Below are positions 8,619 to 16,576 of a stretch of 64,000 bases of DNA, piece after piece. How positions within the stretch are numbered: the first letter of the stretch is position 1; each line of letters starts with the position of its first letter. Source of the DNA: CAYJLF01 sp964371055. GTDB taxonomy: Bacteria > Eisenbacteria > RBG-16-71-46 > CAIMUX01. The stretch spans positions 310,001-374,000 of the forward strand of contig CAYJLF010000002.1 in the NCBI GenBank assembly GCA_964371055.1, read 5' to 3'. The translations under genes and the position numbers were made by a program. The notes below the pieces were generated by a model. It did no database searches. It was given only the letters and a program-made list of their open reading frames with translations, and had not been told where the DNA came from.

Positions 8619-8987
8619 ATGCCCAAGATTCTGGTCGTGGACGATGACCCTGATGTGGTGGAAGCGGTCACCGCGTTTCTGGAGAGGTCAGGGTTCGAAG
8701 TCCGAAGCGCCGGCAGTCGCAAGGAAGGCATGAACGCCGTTCGCCGCGAGTCGCCGGACCTCATCATTCTCGATGTCATGATGGAAGAACCGGACGACGG
8801 CTTCGCCCTGGCCCAGGAGCTGCGCCGGGACGGATTCACCAAACCGATCCTCATGCTCACCAGCATCGGTCGGGTGACCGGCATGAGCTATGGCGCCGAC
8901 CCGTCCGCCGTGCCGGTCGACGACTTCGTCGAGAAGCCGGTCGCGCCGCAGGTCCTCGTGGACAAGGTCAAGGCGCTGCTGAAATAA
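8619..8987 (+). CDS. Single-domain response regulator (CheY-like receiver)
   Basis: This 122-residue protein is only a receiver domain. The acidic pocket is VVDDDPD near the N-terminus, the phospho-accepting Asp is in LIILDVMM (about residue 53), and the conserved Lys is in FVEKPVAP. It has no output domain, so it probably acts by protein contact or in a phosphorelay. The ATG has GAGGGAGG ten bases upstream; an earlier in-frame start at 8523 would add an implausible Gly/Pro-rich arm. The gap to the hydrogenase HydC-like gene is only 15 bases, so it is the first gene of the hydrogenase operon. No histidine kinase lies nearby. A role in tuning hydrogenase synthesis or activity is inference. Confidence 0.88.
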   Translation: MPKILVVDDDPDVVEAVTAFLERSGFEVRSAGSRKEGMNAVRRESPDLIILDVMMEEPDDGFALAQELRRDGFTKPILMLTSIGRVTGMSYGADPSAVPVDDFVEKPVAPQVLVDKVKALLK

Positions 8988-9002
8988 ACGGAGGGCAGAG
9001 CG

Positions 9003-9524
9003 ATGCTCGTCTCGGAACAGGATCAGTTGAGGCAGGACATCGATGCTCTGGTGCAGCGGCACGGCCGCGACCGCAGCGCCCTGATGCCTATCCTGCAGGA
9101 AGTCCAGAAGCGTTTCTCCCACATCTCGCCCTTTGCCATGCAGGTCATCGCCGACCGCCTCGAGATCCATCCGGTGGAGGTTCACGGGGTCGTCTCGTTC
9201 TACGCGTTCCTGAGCGAGGAGCCGAGGGGTCGCTACATCATCCGTCTCTGCCGGACCATCAGCTGTGACATGGCGGGCAAGGATCGGATCGCGCGCCAGC
9301 TGGAGAACGACCTCGGGGTTCGGTTCGGTGAGACCACGCGGGACGGCCTCTTCACGCTGGAGTGGGCCGCCTGCATCGGCATGTGCGACCAGGGGCCGGC
9401 GCTCCTGATCAACGACAAGGTCTACACGAAGGTCACGCCCGCTCGCGTGCACGAGATCATCACGGAGTGCCGGGCGATCTTCGGAACCCAGGCGATGCAC
9501 CTGAAAGAGGAGCACGCGCTATGA
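9003..9524 (+). CDS. hydC: NAD-linked hydrogenase [2Fe-2S] subunit, NuoE/HydC-like
   Basis: This 173-residue thioredoxin-fold subunit carries one [2Fe-2S] cluster and passes electrons between the flavin subunit and the catalytic subunit. The four cluster cysteines are in CRTISC and ACIGMCDQGP, as in complex I NuoE. The N-terminal helical region (RSALMPILQEVQKRF.HIS) is typical. It follows the response regulator by 15 bases, and its stop overlaps the HydB-like start as ATGA. The name follows the Thermotoga HydABC convention. Its place beside an [FeFe] hydrogenase, without other complex I genes, rules out a NADH:quinone oxidoreductase. Confidence 0.92.
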   Translation: MLVSEQDQLRQDIDALVQRHGRDRSALMPILQEVQKRFSHISPFAMQVIADRLEIHPVEVHGVVSFYAFLSEEPRGRYIIRLCRTISCDMAGKDRIARQLENDLGVRFGETTRDGLFTLEWAACIGMCDQGPALLINDKVYTKVTPARVHEIITECRAIFGTQAMHLKEEHAL

Positions 9525-10711
9525 CGGCGGCAAACGGCAAGCTGACCTTCGCGACCATCGACCCGGAGGCCGGGCTCAAGACGGCGTTGGCCGGGCCGCG
9601 TCCCGACATCGTCGTGAAGCTGCGTGACTCCGGCCTGCGCGGCCGCGGTGGGGCCGGGTTCCCGACCGCGACCAAGTGGACCCTGGCGGCGGCGGCGCGC
9701 GGCGCGCGCAAGTTTATCGTCTGCAACGCAGACGAGGGAGAGCCGGGCACCTTCAAGGACCGGGTCATCCTGACCGACCATCCCGACCTGGTCTTCGTCG
9801 GGATGACGATCGGCGCACGGGCCATTGGCGCCCATGAGGGGATCGTCTACCTGCGGGGCGAGTACGCATACATGCGCCCGCACCTCGAGGCGGTGCTCGA
9901 GCGCCGGCGCAAGGCCGGACTGCTGGGGCGGGGCGCCTGCGGTGTCGAGGGGTTCGACTTCGACATCCGGATCCAGATGGGCGCCGGCGCCTACGTCTGC
10001 GGCGAGGAGACGGCACTGATCGAGTCGCTCGAAGGACAGCGGGGCGAGCCGCGGAACCGTCCTCCCTTCCCGGTCGATACCGGGTTCATGGGGATGCCGT
10101 CGGTCGTGAACAACGTCGAAACGCTCGCGTGGGTCGCCTGCATCATGGCGAAGGGCGCCGAGTGGTTCAAGGCGATCGGCACCGACCGCTCGACCGGCCC
10201 GAAGCTCTTCAGCATTTCGGGCGACTGCAGAGAGCCCGGCGTCTACGAGTTCCCGATGGGAATCACCGTGGCGGAACTGCTCCGGGCGGTGGGAGGCGAG
10301 GAGGCGAAGGCGGTTCAGATCGGGGGAGCGTCCGGCCACTGCGTCCCGCGCTCCGAGTTCGGCCGCACCATCGCCTTCGAGGACATCTCCACCGGCGGCT
10401 CGATCATCATCTTCGGGCCCGACCGGGACATGCTCCTGGTGGCGAAGAATTTCCTCGAGTTCTTCGTCGAAGAGTCGTGCGGACAGTGCACCCCCTGCCG
10501 GGCGGGTTCGGTCAAGCTGCTGGAGGGAGTCGAACGGATGCTCCACGGGGAGTGCTCCATGCCCTACCTGCGGGAGTTGAAGGGACTGGGACATACGATG
10601 CAGGTGGCCAGCAAGTGCGGCCTCGGGCAGTCGGCGCCCAACGCCTTCCTCTCCATCGTCCAGCATTTCCAGGGCGAGATCCTGGGCCGCACGCCGGCCG
10701 GATCCCGCTAG
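9521..10711 (+). CDS. hydB: NAD-linked hydrogenase flavin subunit, NuoF/HydB-like (short form)
   Basis: This FMN- and NAD(H)-binding subunit is where hydride from NADH enters or leaves. The 396 residues carry the glycine-rich loops GRGGAGFPTATKW and NADEGEPGTFKDR, the segment GAGAYVCGEETALIESLEG, and the C-terminal [4Fe-4S] motif CGQCTPCRAG with a late Cys in SKCGLG. It lacks both the N-terminal thioredoxin-like domain and the C-terminal two-cluster ferredoxin domain found in Thermotoga-type HydB. It is therefore close to a bare NuoF and possibly serves a NADH-only rather than an electron-bifurcating enzyme. It overlaps hydC by four bases; hydA follows after 16 bases. Confidence 0.93.
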   Translation: MTAANGKLTFATIDPEAGLKTALAGPRPDIVVKLRDSGLRGRGGAGFPTATKWTLAAAARGARKFIVCNADEGEPGTFKDRVILTDHPDLVFVGMTIGARAIGAHEGIVYLRGEYAYMRPHLEAVLERRRKAGLLGRGACGVEGFDFDIRIQMGAGAYVCGEETALIESLEGQRGEPRNRPPFPVDTGFMGMPSVVNNVETLAWVACIMAKGAEWFKAIGTDRSTGPKLFSISGDCREPGVYEFPMGITVAELLRAVGGEEAKAVQIGGASGHCVPRSEFGRTIAFEDISTGGSIIIFGPDRDMLLVAKNFLEFFVEESCGQCTPCRAGSVKLLEGVERMLHGECSMPYLRELKGLGHTMQVASKCGLGQSAPNAFLSIVQHFQGEILGRTPAGSR

Positions 10712-10727
10712 ACGGAGGCATAGATCC

Positions 10728-12665
10728 ATGGTGGACAAGAACGAACCGCTCGGTGCGGCCTCCCGGGCACCGAAGAGCATGCAGGCGACCGGCGCCGTGG
10801 CGCCTCACGCCGCCGCCGACGCCATCGGAGCGACCGTCTCCGCCACGATCGACGGGCAGGTGATCAAGGTTCCGATGGGCACGACGATCCTCGAGGCCTC
10901 CAAGCAGCTGGGGATCAAGATCCCCACGCTCTGCTACCACGCCGACCTCTGCATCGCCGGTGTCTGCCGGGTCTGTCTGGTCGAGGTGGAGGGGCAGCGG
11001 ACACTGCAGGCGGCCTGCGCCTATCCGATCAACGCTCCGGTGAAGGTGCAGACCTCCACGCGGCAGGTGCGCCAGGCGCGGCGGCACATCATCGACCTGT
11101 TGCTTTCGAACCACTACGGCGAGTGCTACACCTGCGCGCGCAACAACAACTGCGAGCTGCAGAACCTGGCGAAGGAGTACGGGGTCGATACCTTCCGCTT
11201 CGGGCAGATGGAGGAGCCGGTCTTCGAGATCGACGATTCGTCCTTCTCCGTCGTGCGGGACATGAACAAGTGCGTCCTCTGCCGCCGCTGCGTCCGCACC
11301 TGCATCGACCTGCAGGAGGTCGGCGTCCTGGAGGCGCTGGACCGGGGTGCAAGCACGTACATCGGCACCTTCCTCGACAAGCCGCTGCTCGACGTCGTCT
11401 GCATCAACTGCGGCCAGTGCATCAACCGGTGTCCGACCGGCGCCCTCCGCGAGCAGGACCAGATCGAGGAAATCTGGGAGGCGATCGACGATCCGACCAA
11501 GCACGTGGTCATCCAGACCGCGCCCAGTCCCCGGGCGGGCATCGGGGAGTGCTTCGGCCTGCCGCCCGGCAAGCCGCTCACCTTCGAGATGAACACGGCG
11601 CTCCGGCGGGCCGGCTTCGACAAGGTCTTCGACACCAACTTCTCGGCCGACCTCACCATCATCGAGGAGGGGACGGAGCTGATCCTCCGGCTCTACCACG
11701 CCCTGGTGAAGAAGGATCCGGGCGTGCGGCTGCCCCAGTTCACGAGCTGCTCGCCGGGCTGGGTCAAATACATCGAGCACTTCTACCCCGAATACCTGCC
11801 GCATCTTTCTTCGGCGAAGAGCCCGCAGCAGATGTTCGGCGCGCTCATCAAGACCTACTACGCCGAGAAGAACGGGATCGACCCCAAGGACATCGTCAGC
11901 GTCTCGCTCATGCCCTGCACGGCCAAGAAGTTCGAGTGCAACCGGCCGGAGATGGACGATAGCGGGTTGAAGGACGTCGATTTCGGTGTGACGACGCGCG
12001 AACTGGGCAAGATGCTGAAGCAGGCGGGGATCGACCTGCCCAACGTGCCCAAGTCGGACTTCGACGACCCGTTCGGGTCGGCGACCGGCTCGGGGGTCAT
12101 CTTCGGCGCCACCGGCGGCGTGATGGAGGCGGCGCTGCGTTCGGTCCTCGAATTCATCACCGGCCTCAAGGTGGAGGATATCTACGAGCACGCCGATATC
12201 GTGCCGGTCCGCGGTTTCGAGGGGATCAAGGTCCTCGAGATCAAGGTGCCGGACAAGGTCGGCCCGGTGCCCGCCCTGATCAAGCACCTGGTGCCCGACT
12301 GGGAGTGGGCGAAGGGAGCGACGCTGAAGTTCGCCGTCGCGCACGGTACGGCCAACGCCAAGAAGATCATGGAAGACATCAAGGCCGGCGGAAAGTTCAG
12401 CGAGTGCCACTTCATCGAGATCATGGCCTGTCCCGGCGGATGTCTCGGTGGCGGCGGCCAACCGATCCCGACCAGCCCCGAGATCCGCGCGGCCCGGGCG
12501 CGGGCGATCTATTCGGAGGATGCGTCGTACGAGGTGCGGAAGTCGCACGAGAACCCAGCGGTGATCGAGGTCTATCAGAACTTCCTCACCGACGGTCCTT
12601 GCGGGCACAAGAGTCACCATCTGCTGCACACCCACTACACGCCGCGGGGGAAGTACATCGCGTAA
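10728..12665 (+). CDS. hydA: [FeFe] hydrogenase catalytic subunit, multicluster HydA
   Basis: This 645-residue enzyme makes or uses H2 at an H-cluster. In order it has a [2Fe-2S] ferredoxin domain (CYHADLC..GVCRVC, from residue 69), a His/Cys-ligated [4Fe-4S] site (HYGECYTCARNNNC, about 126-139), and two [4Fe-4S] clusters (CVLCRRCVRTC and CINCGQCINRCP, about 181-230). The H-domain follows with L1 TSCSPGW (Cys341, Ser342), L2 MPCTAKKFE (Cys397) and L3 MACPGGCLGGGGQP (Cys568, Cys572). The usual L1 is TSCCPxW, so one of the paired cysteines is Ser here. It is the third hydrogenase subunit of the operon. The HydEFG maturases needed to build the H-cluster are not in the window. Confidence 0.95.
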   Translation: MVDKNEPLGAASRAPKSMQATGAVAPHAAADAIGATVSATIDGQVIKVPMGTTILEASKQLGIKIPTLCYHADLCIAGVCRVCLVEVEGQRTLQAACAYPINAPVKVQTSTRQVRQARRHIIDLLLSNHYGECYTCARNNNCELQNLAKEYGVDTFRFGQMEEPVFEIDDSSFSVVRDMNKCVLCRRCVRTCIDLQEVGVLEALDRGASTYIGTFLDKPLLDVVCINCGQCINRCPTGALREQDQIEEIWEAIDDPTKHVVIQTAPSPRAGIGECFGLPPGKPLTFEMNTALRRAGFDKVFDTNFSADLTIIEEGTELILRLYHALVKKDPGVRLPQFTSCSPGWVKYIEHFYPEYLPHLSSAKSPQQMFGALIKTYYAEKNGIDPKDIVSVSLMPCTAKKFECNRPEMDDSGLKDVDFGVTTRELGKMLKQAGIDLPNVPKSDFDDPFGSATGSGVIFGATGGVMEAALRSVLEFITGLKVEDIYEHADIVPVRGFEGIKVLEIKVPDKVGPVPALIKHLVPDWEWAKGATLKFAVAHGTANAKKIMEDIKAGGKFSECHFIEIMACPGGCLGGGGQPIPTSPEIRAARARAIYSEDASYEVRKSHENPAVIEVYQNFLTDGPCGHKSHHLLHTHYTPRGKYIA

Positions 12666-12744
12666 CGCGATCACGGTTCCGCGCCGAGCGGCGCCTGGCG
12701 ACCGGCCGAGAGCCGGCCACGGGCGCGCGCCACGGCGAACTGCG

Positions 12745-12779
12745 AAGCGCCGGATGGCAGGTGAGCCGCCCGGCGCTTT
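12745..12779 (+). terminator. Hairpin with short T-run after hydA
   Basis: A perfect 9-bp inverted repeat (AAGCGCCGG / CCGGCGCTT) with a 16-base loop, then TTT at 12777-12779, lies 80 bases after the hydA stop. It is a plausible intrinsic terminator for the hydrogenase operon. Confidence 0.55.
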
Positions 12780-12854
12780 GTCGTTGGAGAGATGAGCGAT
12801 CCTCCCCCTGCCCTCAGCTCCGGACCGCACGGTGAGACCGGCGAGCGCAACGTA

Positions 12855-12889
12855 GACGAATCTTCTGGCGGGTTCCCCCGGGATTCGTC
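12855..12889 (+). other. Two-tier hairpin in leader of the small FlgD-tail gene
   Basis: An 8-bp perfect outer stem (GACGAATC / GATTCGTC) encloses an inner CGGG/CCCG stem with a TTCC loop, 51 bases before the GTG at 12941. It could be an mRNA leader structure. I could not match it to a known riboswitch class. Confidence 0.3.
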
Positions 12890-12940
12890 GCGTCTTCGTG
12901 AACCGCCGGCCGGCCCGGCGCCAACGGAAAGGGGGATCGC

Positions 12941-13561
12941 GTGAAGAAACCACCTTGCAGCCAGGACCGCACCGCCGGGATGGCCCTGGCCTCGCTCTTC
13001 CTCGCGACGGGTCTGCTGTCGGAGGGCGCCCGCCCGATCGACGCCGTCGCCGCCCAGCTTCGCCGCGATGCGGTCGGGTCGCTCGGCGGCGCCGCCGCGA
13101 GTGCGCAGGTCCGCCTGCGCGATACGGCCGGCCTGTCCGCCATCGGCCGCTCGTCCGGGCCTGGTCTCGAGCTGTGGAGCGGCTTCTGGCATCCCTCGAC
13201 CGGGACCGTGAGCTCGGCTCCGGAATCGCCGCGGGAGCCCGAGGGCAGCGTGGCCTCGCCCCTGCCGGCCCGCACCCGCTTCGCCGGGATCTGGCCCAAT
13301 CCGGTCCGCGACACCGCGTCCCTGCGCTATGAAGTCGCGCCGGGGCCGGGCCCGGCCGCATCGACTCCGATCCGGATCGACGTCTACGACGTGGCCGGGC
13401 GACTCGCAACCTCCCTCCTCGACGAGGCCGCGGGTCCGGGCTACCACCAGCTCACCTGGGACACGGACCGCGCGGGCCGCCGGCTGTCCAACGGCGTCTA
13501 TCTGCTCCGCTTCCGCGCCGGCGGCCACGCCGAGACGCGGAGAATCGTCCTCTTCCGATAA
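12941..13561 (+). CDS. Small secreted protein consisting mainly of a FlgD-type C-terminal domain
   Basis: The GTG start has an A+G-rich site (GGGGG) a few bases upstream and gives 206 residues. There is a signal-like segment (MALASLFLATGLLSEGA), a low-complexity stretch, and then a complete FlgD-Ig-like domain from about residue 120: WPNPVRDTASLRY, IDVYDVAGRLATSLLDE, GYHQLTWDTDRAGR and GVYLLRFRAGG, ending in RIVLFR. This domain is the shared C-terminal module of many secreted proteins in this window, but here almost nothing precedes it. It may be a stand-alone partner or the remnant of a larger protein. The next gene, a large surface protein, follows 28 bases later and is probably co-transcribed. 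Confidence 0.7.
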   Translation: MKKPPCSQDRTAGMALASLFLATGLLSEGARPIDAVAAQLRRDAVGSLGGAAASAQVRLRDTAGLSAIGRSSGPGLELWSGFWHPSTGTVSSAPESPREPEGSVASPLPARTRFAGIWPNPVRDTASLRYEVAPGPGPAASTPIRIDVYDVAGRLATSLLDEAAGPGYHQLTWDTDRAGRRLSNGVYLLRFRAGGHAETRRIVLFR

Positions 13562-13589
13562 CCACCAACCCGCATACGGAGACCCAGCC

Positions 13590-15830
13590 ATGTCGCATCC
13601 TCTGGAACTCACCGCCTGCCGCCCCGGCACGAGGCGCCGGCACGTCCCGCTCGTGACGGGCGCACTCCTGGTCCTTCTCTCGCTCGGCGCAGTCCGAGGC
13701 GTGACTGCCGCGGTCCCTCCGCTCATCAACTACCAGGCCTACCTGACCGACGACGGCGGCACACCGCTGGACGGCGCGGTCGATCTCGAGTTCGCGATCT
13801 ACGATTCCTCCACCGCCGGGGTGCAACTCTGGAGCGAGGCCTATCCCGCCGCGGTGGTTCAGGAAGGAGTCTTCAGCGTGGTTCTCGGCAGCGAGACCCC
13901 GCTGGACCCCGCCATCTTCGAAGACGCCGGCTGCTGGCTCGAGACGCGGGTGGGGGGGACGCCGCTGGCGCCGAGGCGCCCCTTCGTCTCGGTGCCGTAC
14001 GCGCTCCGCGCGCTGGTGGCCGAGACGGCGTTGACCGGCGGCGGCGACGGCGCCTGGGTCGTCGATGGCGCCGACGTCTACCGCCCGGACGGCAATGTCG
14101 GGGTGGGAACGAGTGCGCCGACCGAGCGGTTCCACGCGGTCTCGCCTCTGTTCGCGCGGCTCAAACTGGAACGGACGGGAGGGGCCACCGTGCAGACCGA
14201 TGCCTCCCTCACGACCGGATCCGTCGGTACGACGACGTCGCATCCGTTCCGCCTTCTGAGCAGCAACTCGGTGCGCATGACCGTCGACACGGATGGAGAG
14301 ATCGGCGTCGGCACGACCGCACCGGGCGCGAAGCTGGATGTGCGCGCGACCGGCGGCCAGGACATCCTCCATCTCTACGACGGCGGCGTGCGCATCCTCT
14401 CGGCGGTCACCGGAGGGAGGATCGGCATCGGCACGGGGAGCCCGACGGATCGACTGCAGGTAAACAGTACGGATGCGACGACTCCGATCTCCGGCCGGTC
14501 CACCGCAACCACAGGCTCCACTTTCGGCGGCACGTTCACGGCCAGCAGCGGCAGCGGAACCGGCGCCAAGGGGACCGGTGGACTTTTCGGGTTGCACGGA
14601 GAAGCCAGCGCCGTGGGCGGTACCGGCGTTTTCGGCCTGGGGCCGGATAAGGGCGTGGATGGCGTGAGCACGGCCACTTCCGGATCTACCTATGGCGGTT
14701 ACTTCCAGAACTCAACGGCGGGCGGGGCCGGCGTCTACGGAGGATCGGGGTCCGGCACCGGGATGCACGGGCTGACCAACGCCGCCGCCGGCTTCGGAGT
14801 GCACGGCGTCAACACCTCGAGTGACGGATCGGCGACCGGAATCAAGGGCGAAGGGGGAGTCTACGGCGTCCAGGCCCTGGGCGGCGGAGTCGGACTGAAC
14901 GGAATCGGACTCAACCCGGCCGGCGCGTTCGGCGTCTTCGGACAGAGCAACTCCGCCTCGTTGGGCGCGGGGGTCGTCGGCCAGACCGCCAGCTCCACGG
15001 GCAAGGGAGTCTGGGGCAATGCCTATGGCGACGCGCTCTACGGCGTCTATGGCCAGATCCAATCCCCCAGCGGCTGGGCCGGCTACTTCACCGGCGGGAA
15101 GAGCTATCTGCAGGGGCCCGTGGGGATCAACATAGAGAACCCCCTCGGGCGTTTCATGGTCGAGGCGGACGCGGCGGAAGAGGGAATGCGCGTCCGCATC
15201 GGCGGCACGACCAAGCTCAAGGTCGACGCCAACGGCGGCGTGGCGGTCGGAGCCAACTACACGCCTCCCGCCGACGGTATGGCGATCCTCGGAAGCGTGG
15301 GGATCGGCACCAGCACTCCGGATTTCACCCTCCACGTCAACGGCACGGCCGGCAAGCCGGGGGGCGGCTCGTGGTCGGTGGCGTCCGATGTGCGGCTGAA
15401 GCAGAACATCCAGCCGCTACGCGAGGCGCTCGACTCCCTCTGTCGGGTCGAGACCGTCACCTACGAGTACATCGATCCCGCCGCGGTCCACGAACGACAC
15501 GGCGTGCGCACCGGCGTGATCGCCCAGCAGGTCGAGACGGTCTTCCCCGACTGGGTCGAGGAAGGCGCGGACGGCTACAAGCGGGTCACCTTCCGCGGGT
15601 TCGAGGCGCTGGCAATCGAGGCGTTGCGGGAACTGCGGGCGGAGAAGGATGCCGAGATCGCGCGCCTGCGGGCGGAGCACGAGGCGGAGATGGCAGCCCT
15701 GCGGGCGGAGCAGGAGCGGATCCACGCCGAGCAGGCCGTCGCGATCGCGCAGATCCGCGAGGAACTCAGATCGGTGCTCGCGGAGTCGGGGGCCGCTGGA
15801 ACCGTGACGATGGCCGCGGGAACGAAATGA
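13590..15830 (+). CDS. Large surface fibre protein with C-terminal S74 intramolecular chaperone domain
   Basis: This 746-residue exported protein has a signal peptide at about 20-45 (HVPLVTGALLVLLSLGAVRG). A middle region carries many short glycine/alanine/threonine-rich repeats (VGVGTSAPTERF, IGVGTTAPGAKLD, IGIGTGSPTDRLQ, VGIGTSTPDFTLH) typical of fibre shafts. Next comes a Peptidase_S74 domain starting at SDVRLKQNIQPL near residue 600, which includes the Ser and Lys of the self-cleavage dyad. The last 60 residues are a coiled coil (EKDAEIARLRAEHEAEM). In phage tail spikes such domains drive trimerisation and then cut themselves off; in bacteria they occur on surface adhesins. No phage genes flank it. 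The substrate or ligand is unknown. Confidence 0.82.
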   Translation: MSHPLELTACRPGTRRRHVPLVTGALLVLLSLGAVRGVTAAVPPLINYQAYLTDDGGTPLDGAVDLEFAIYDSSTAGVQLWSEAYPAAVVQEGVFSVVLGSETPLDPAIFEDAGCWLETRVGGTPLAPRRPFVSVPYALRALVAETALTGGGDGAWVVDGADVYRPDGNVGVGTSAPTERFHAVSPLFARLKLERTGGATVQTDASLTTGSVGTTTSHPFRLLSSNSVRMTVDTDGEIGVGTTAPGAKLDVRATGGQDILHLYDGGVRILSAVTGGRIGIGTGSPTDRLQVNSTDATTPISGRSTATTGSTFGGTFTASSGSGTGAKGTGGLFGLHGEASAVGGTGVFGLGPDKGVDGVSTATSGSTYGGYFQNSTAGGAGVYGGSGSGTGMHGLTNAAAGFGVHGVNTSSDGSATGIKGEGGVYGVQALGGGVGLNGIGLNPAGAFGVFGQSNSASLGAGVVGQTASSTGKGVWGNAYGDALYGVYGQIQSPSGWAGYFTGGKSYLQGPVGINIENPLGRFMVEADAAEEGMRVRIGGTTKLKVDANGGVAVGANYTPPADGMAILGSVGIGTSTPDFTLHVNGTAGKPGGGSWSVASDVRLKQNIQPLREALDSLCRVETVTYEYIDPAAVHERHGVRTGVIAQQVETVFPDWVEEGADGYKRVTFRGFEALAIEALRELRAEKDAEIARLRAEHEAEMAALRAEQERIHAEQAVAIAQIREELRSVLAESGAAGTVTMAAGTK

Positions 15831-15960
15831 GAAAGCCGATCCACGCGACGGAATGCGTTACCATGGGGCGACGCGACCCACCAGACCGGCGCCGGGATGC
15901 CGGGATGAGACAGACCTTCTCCTGGTTCGGTACCGGTGGCGGCTCGCGCGAAAGTGAGCG

Positions 15961-16554
15961 TTGCCGGTGCCGGATCCGGAGGCCATCACCCGACTCCTCG
16001 AAGAGGTCCGCGACGGCGACCAGCGGGCGGCCGATCGACTGCTGCCGGTCGTCTACGAGGAACTCCGGCGACTCGCCCAGGCCCACCTGCGGGACGAGCG
16101 GCCCGGCCACACGCTCCAGGCGACCGCCCTGGTCCACGAGGTCTACCTTCGCCTCGTCGATCAGACGCGAGTGCAGTGGCAGGATCGCGCACACTTCTTC
16201 GCCGTGGCGGCGCAGGCAATCCGGCGGATCCTGGTGGATCACGCGCGCGGGCGGGCCAGACAGAAGCGGGGGGGCGGCGGCGCGCCTCGGGTTCCGCTCG
16301 AGGAAGCCGCCGAAGTCGCCGCATCGCCCGGAATCGATCTTCTGGCGCTCCATCGCGCGCTCGACCGGCTCGCGGAGCAGAATCCGGTTCCGGCTCGCGT
16401 CGTGGAACTCCGCTACTTCGGAGGGCTGACCTCGGAGGAGGCCGCCTCGGTTCTCGGGATCTCCAACCGTACGGCGGAACGACACTGGCAGTTTGCCCGG
16501 GCCTGGCTCTACCAGGAGTTGTCCGAGGCGCCGGAGGCCGGCGGGCCGGGCTGA
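15961..16554 (+). CDS. ECF-type RNA polymerase sigma factor, kinase-associated (TIGR02999-like)
   Basis: This is a sigma-70 family protein of the extracytoplasmic-function class (197 residues from the TTG at 15961; a GTG at 15967 is equally possible and neither has a clear ribosome site). Region 2 is seen in HTLQATALVHEVYLRLVDQ and AHFFAVAAQAIRRILVDHAR. Region 4 is seen in VVELRYFGGLTSEEAASVLG and RTAERHWQFARAWL. These blocks match the group found next to serine/threonine kinases in Planctomycetes, Acidobacteria and relatives. The kinase gene begins 22 bases downstream, so the two are one unit. There is no anti-sigma gene; control by phosphorylation is an inference. Confidence 0.88.
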   Translation: MPVPDPEAITRLLEEVRDGDQRAADRLLPVVYEELRRLAQAHLRDERPGHTLQATALVHEVYLRLVDQTRVQWQDRAHFFAVAAQAIRRILVDHARGRARQKRGGGGAPRVPLEEAAEVAASPGIDLLALHRALDRLAEQNPVPARVVELRYFGGLTSEEAASVLGISNRTAERHWQFARAWLYQELSEAPEAGGPG

Positions 16555-16576
16555 GCCGATCCAGGGGAGTGGACAG

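Noticed and set aside
9003..12665. Complex I (nuo) fragment
   Set aside because: HydA carries all three H-cluster motifs and no membrane subunits follow, so this is an [FeFe] hydrogenase rather than NADH:quinone oxidoreductase.
12666..12940. A riboswitch in the leader of the small FlgD-tail gene
   Set aside because: Hairpins are present but no known aptamer consensus could be matched by eye.
10512..13409. A 965-codon open frame on the minus strand opposite the hydrogenase genes
   Set aside because: It is a GC-rich antisense shadow of hydB/hydA: low-complexity Arg/Gly/Leu composition, no domain, no ribosome site, and the plus-strand genes are unmistakable.
13590..15830. Prophage tail-fibre interpretation of the S74 protein
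   Set aside because: It has a signal peptide and no neighbouring phage genes (terminase, portal, capsid, integrase).
15835..15864. A promoter with TACCAT at 15859 before the ECF sigma factor
   Set aside because: No acceptable -35 exists at 16-19 bases; the match is too weak to list.
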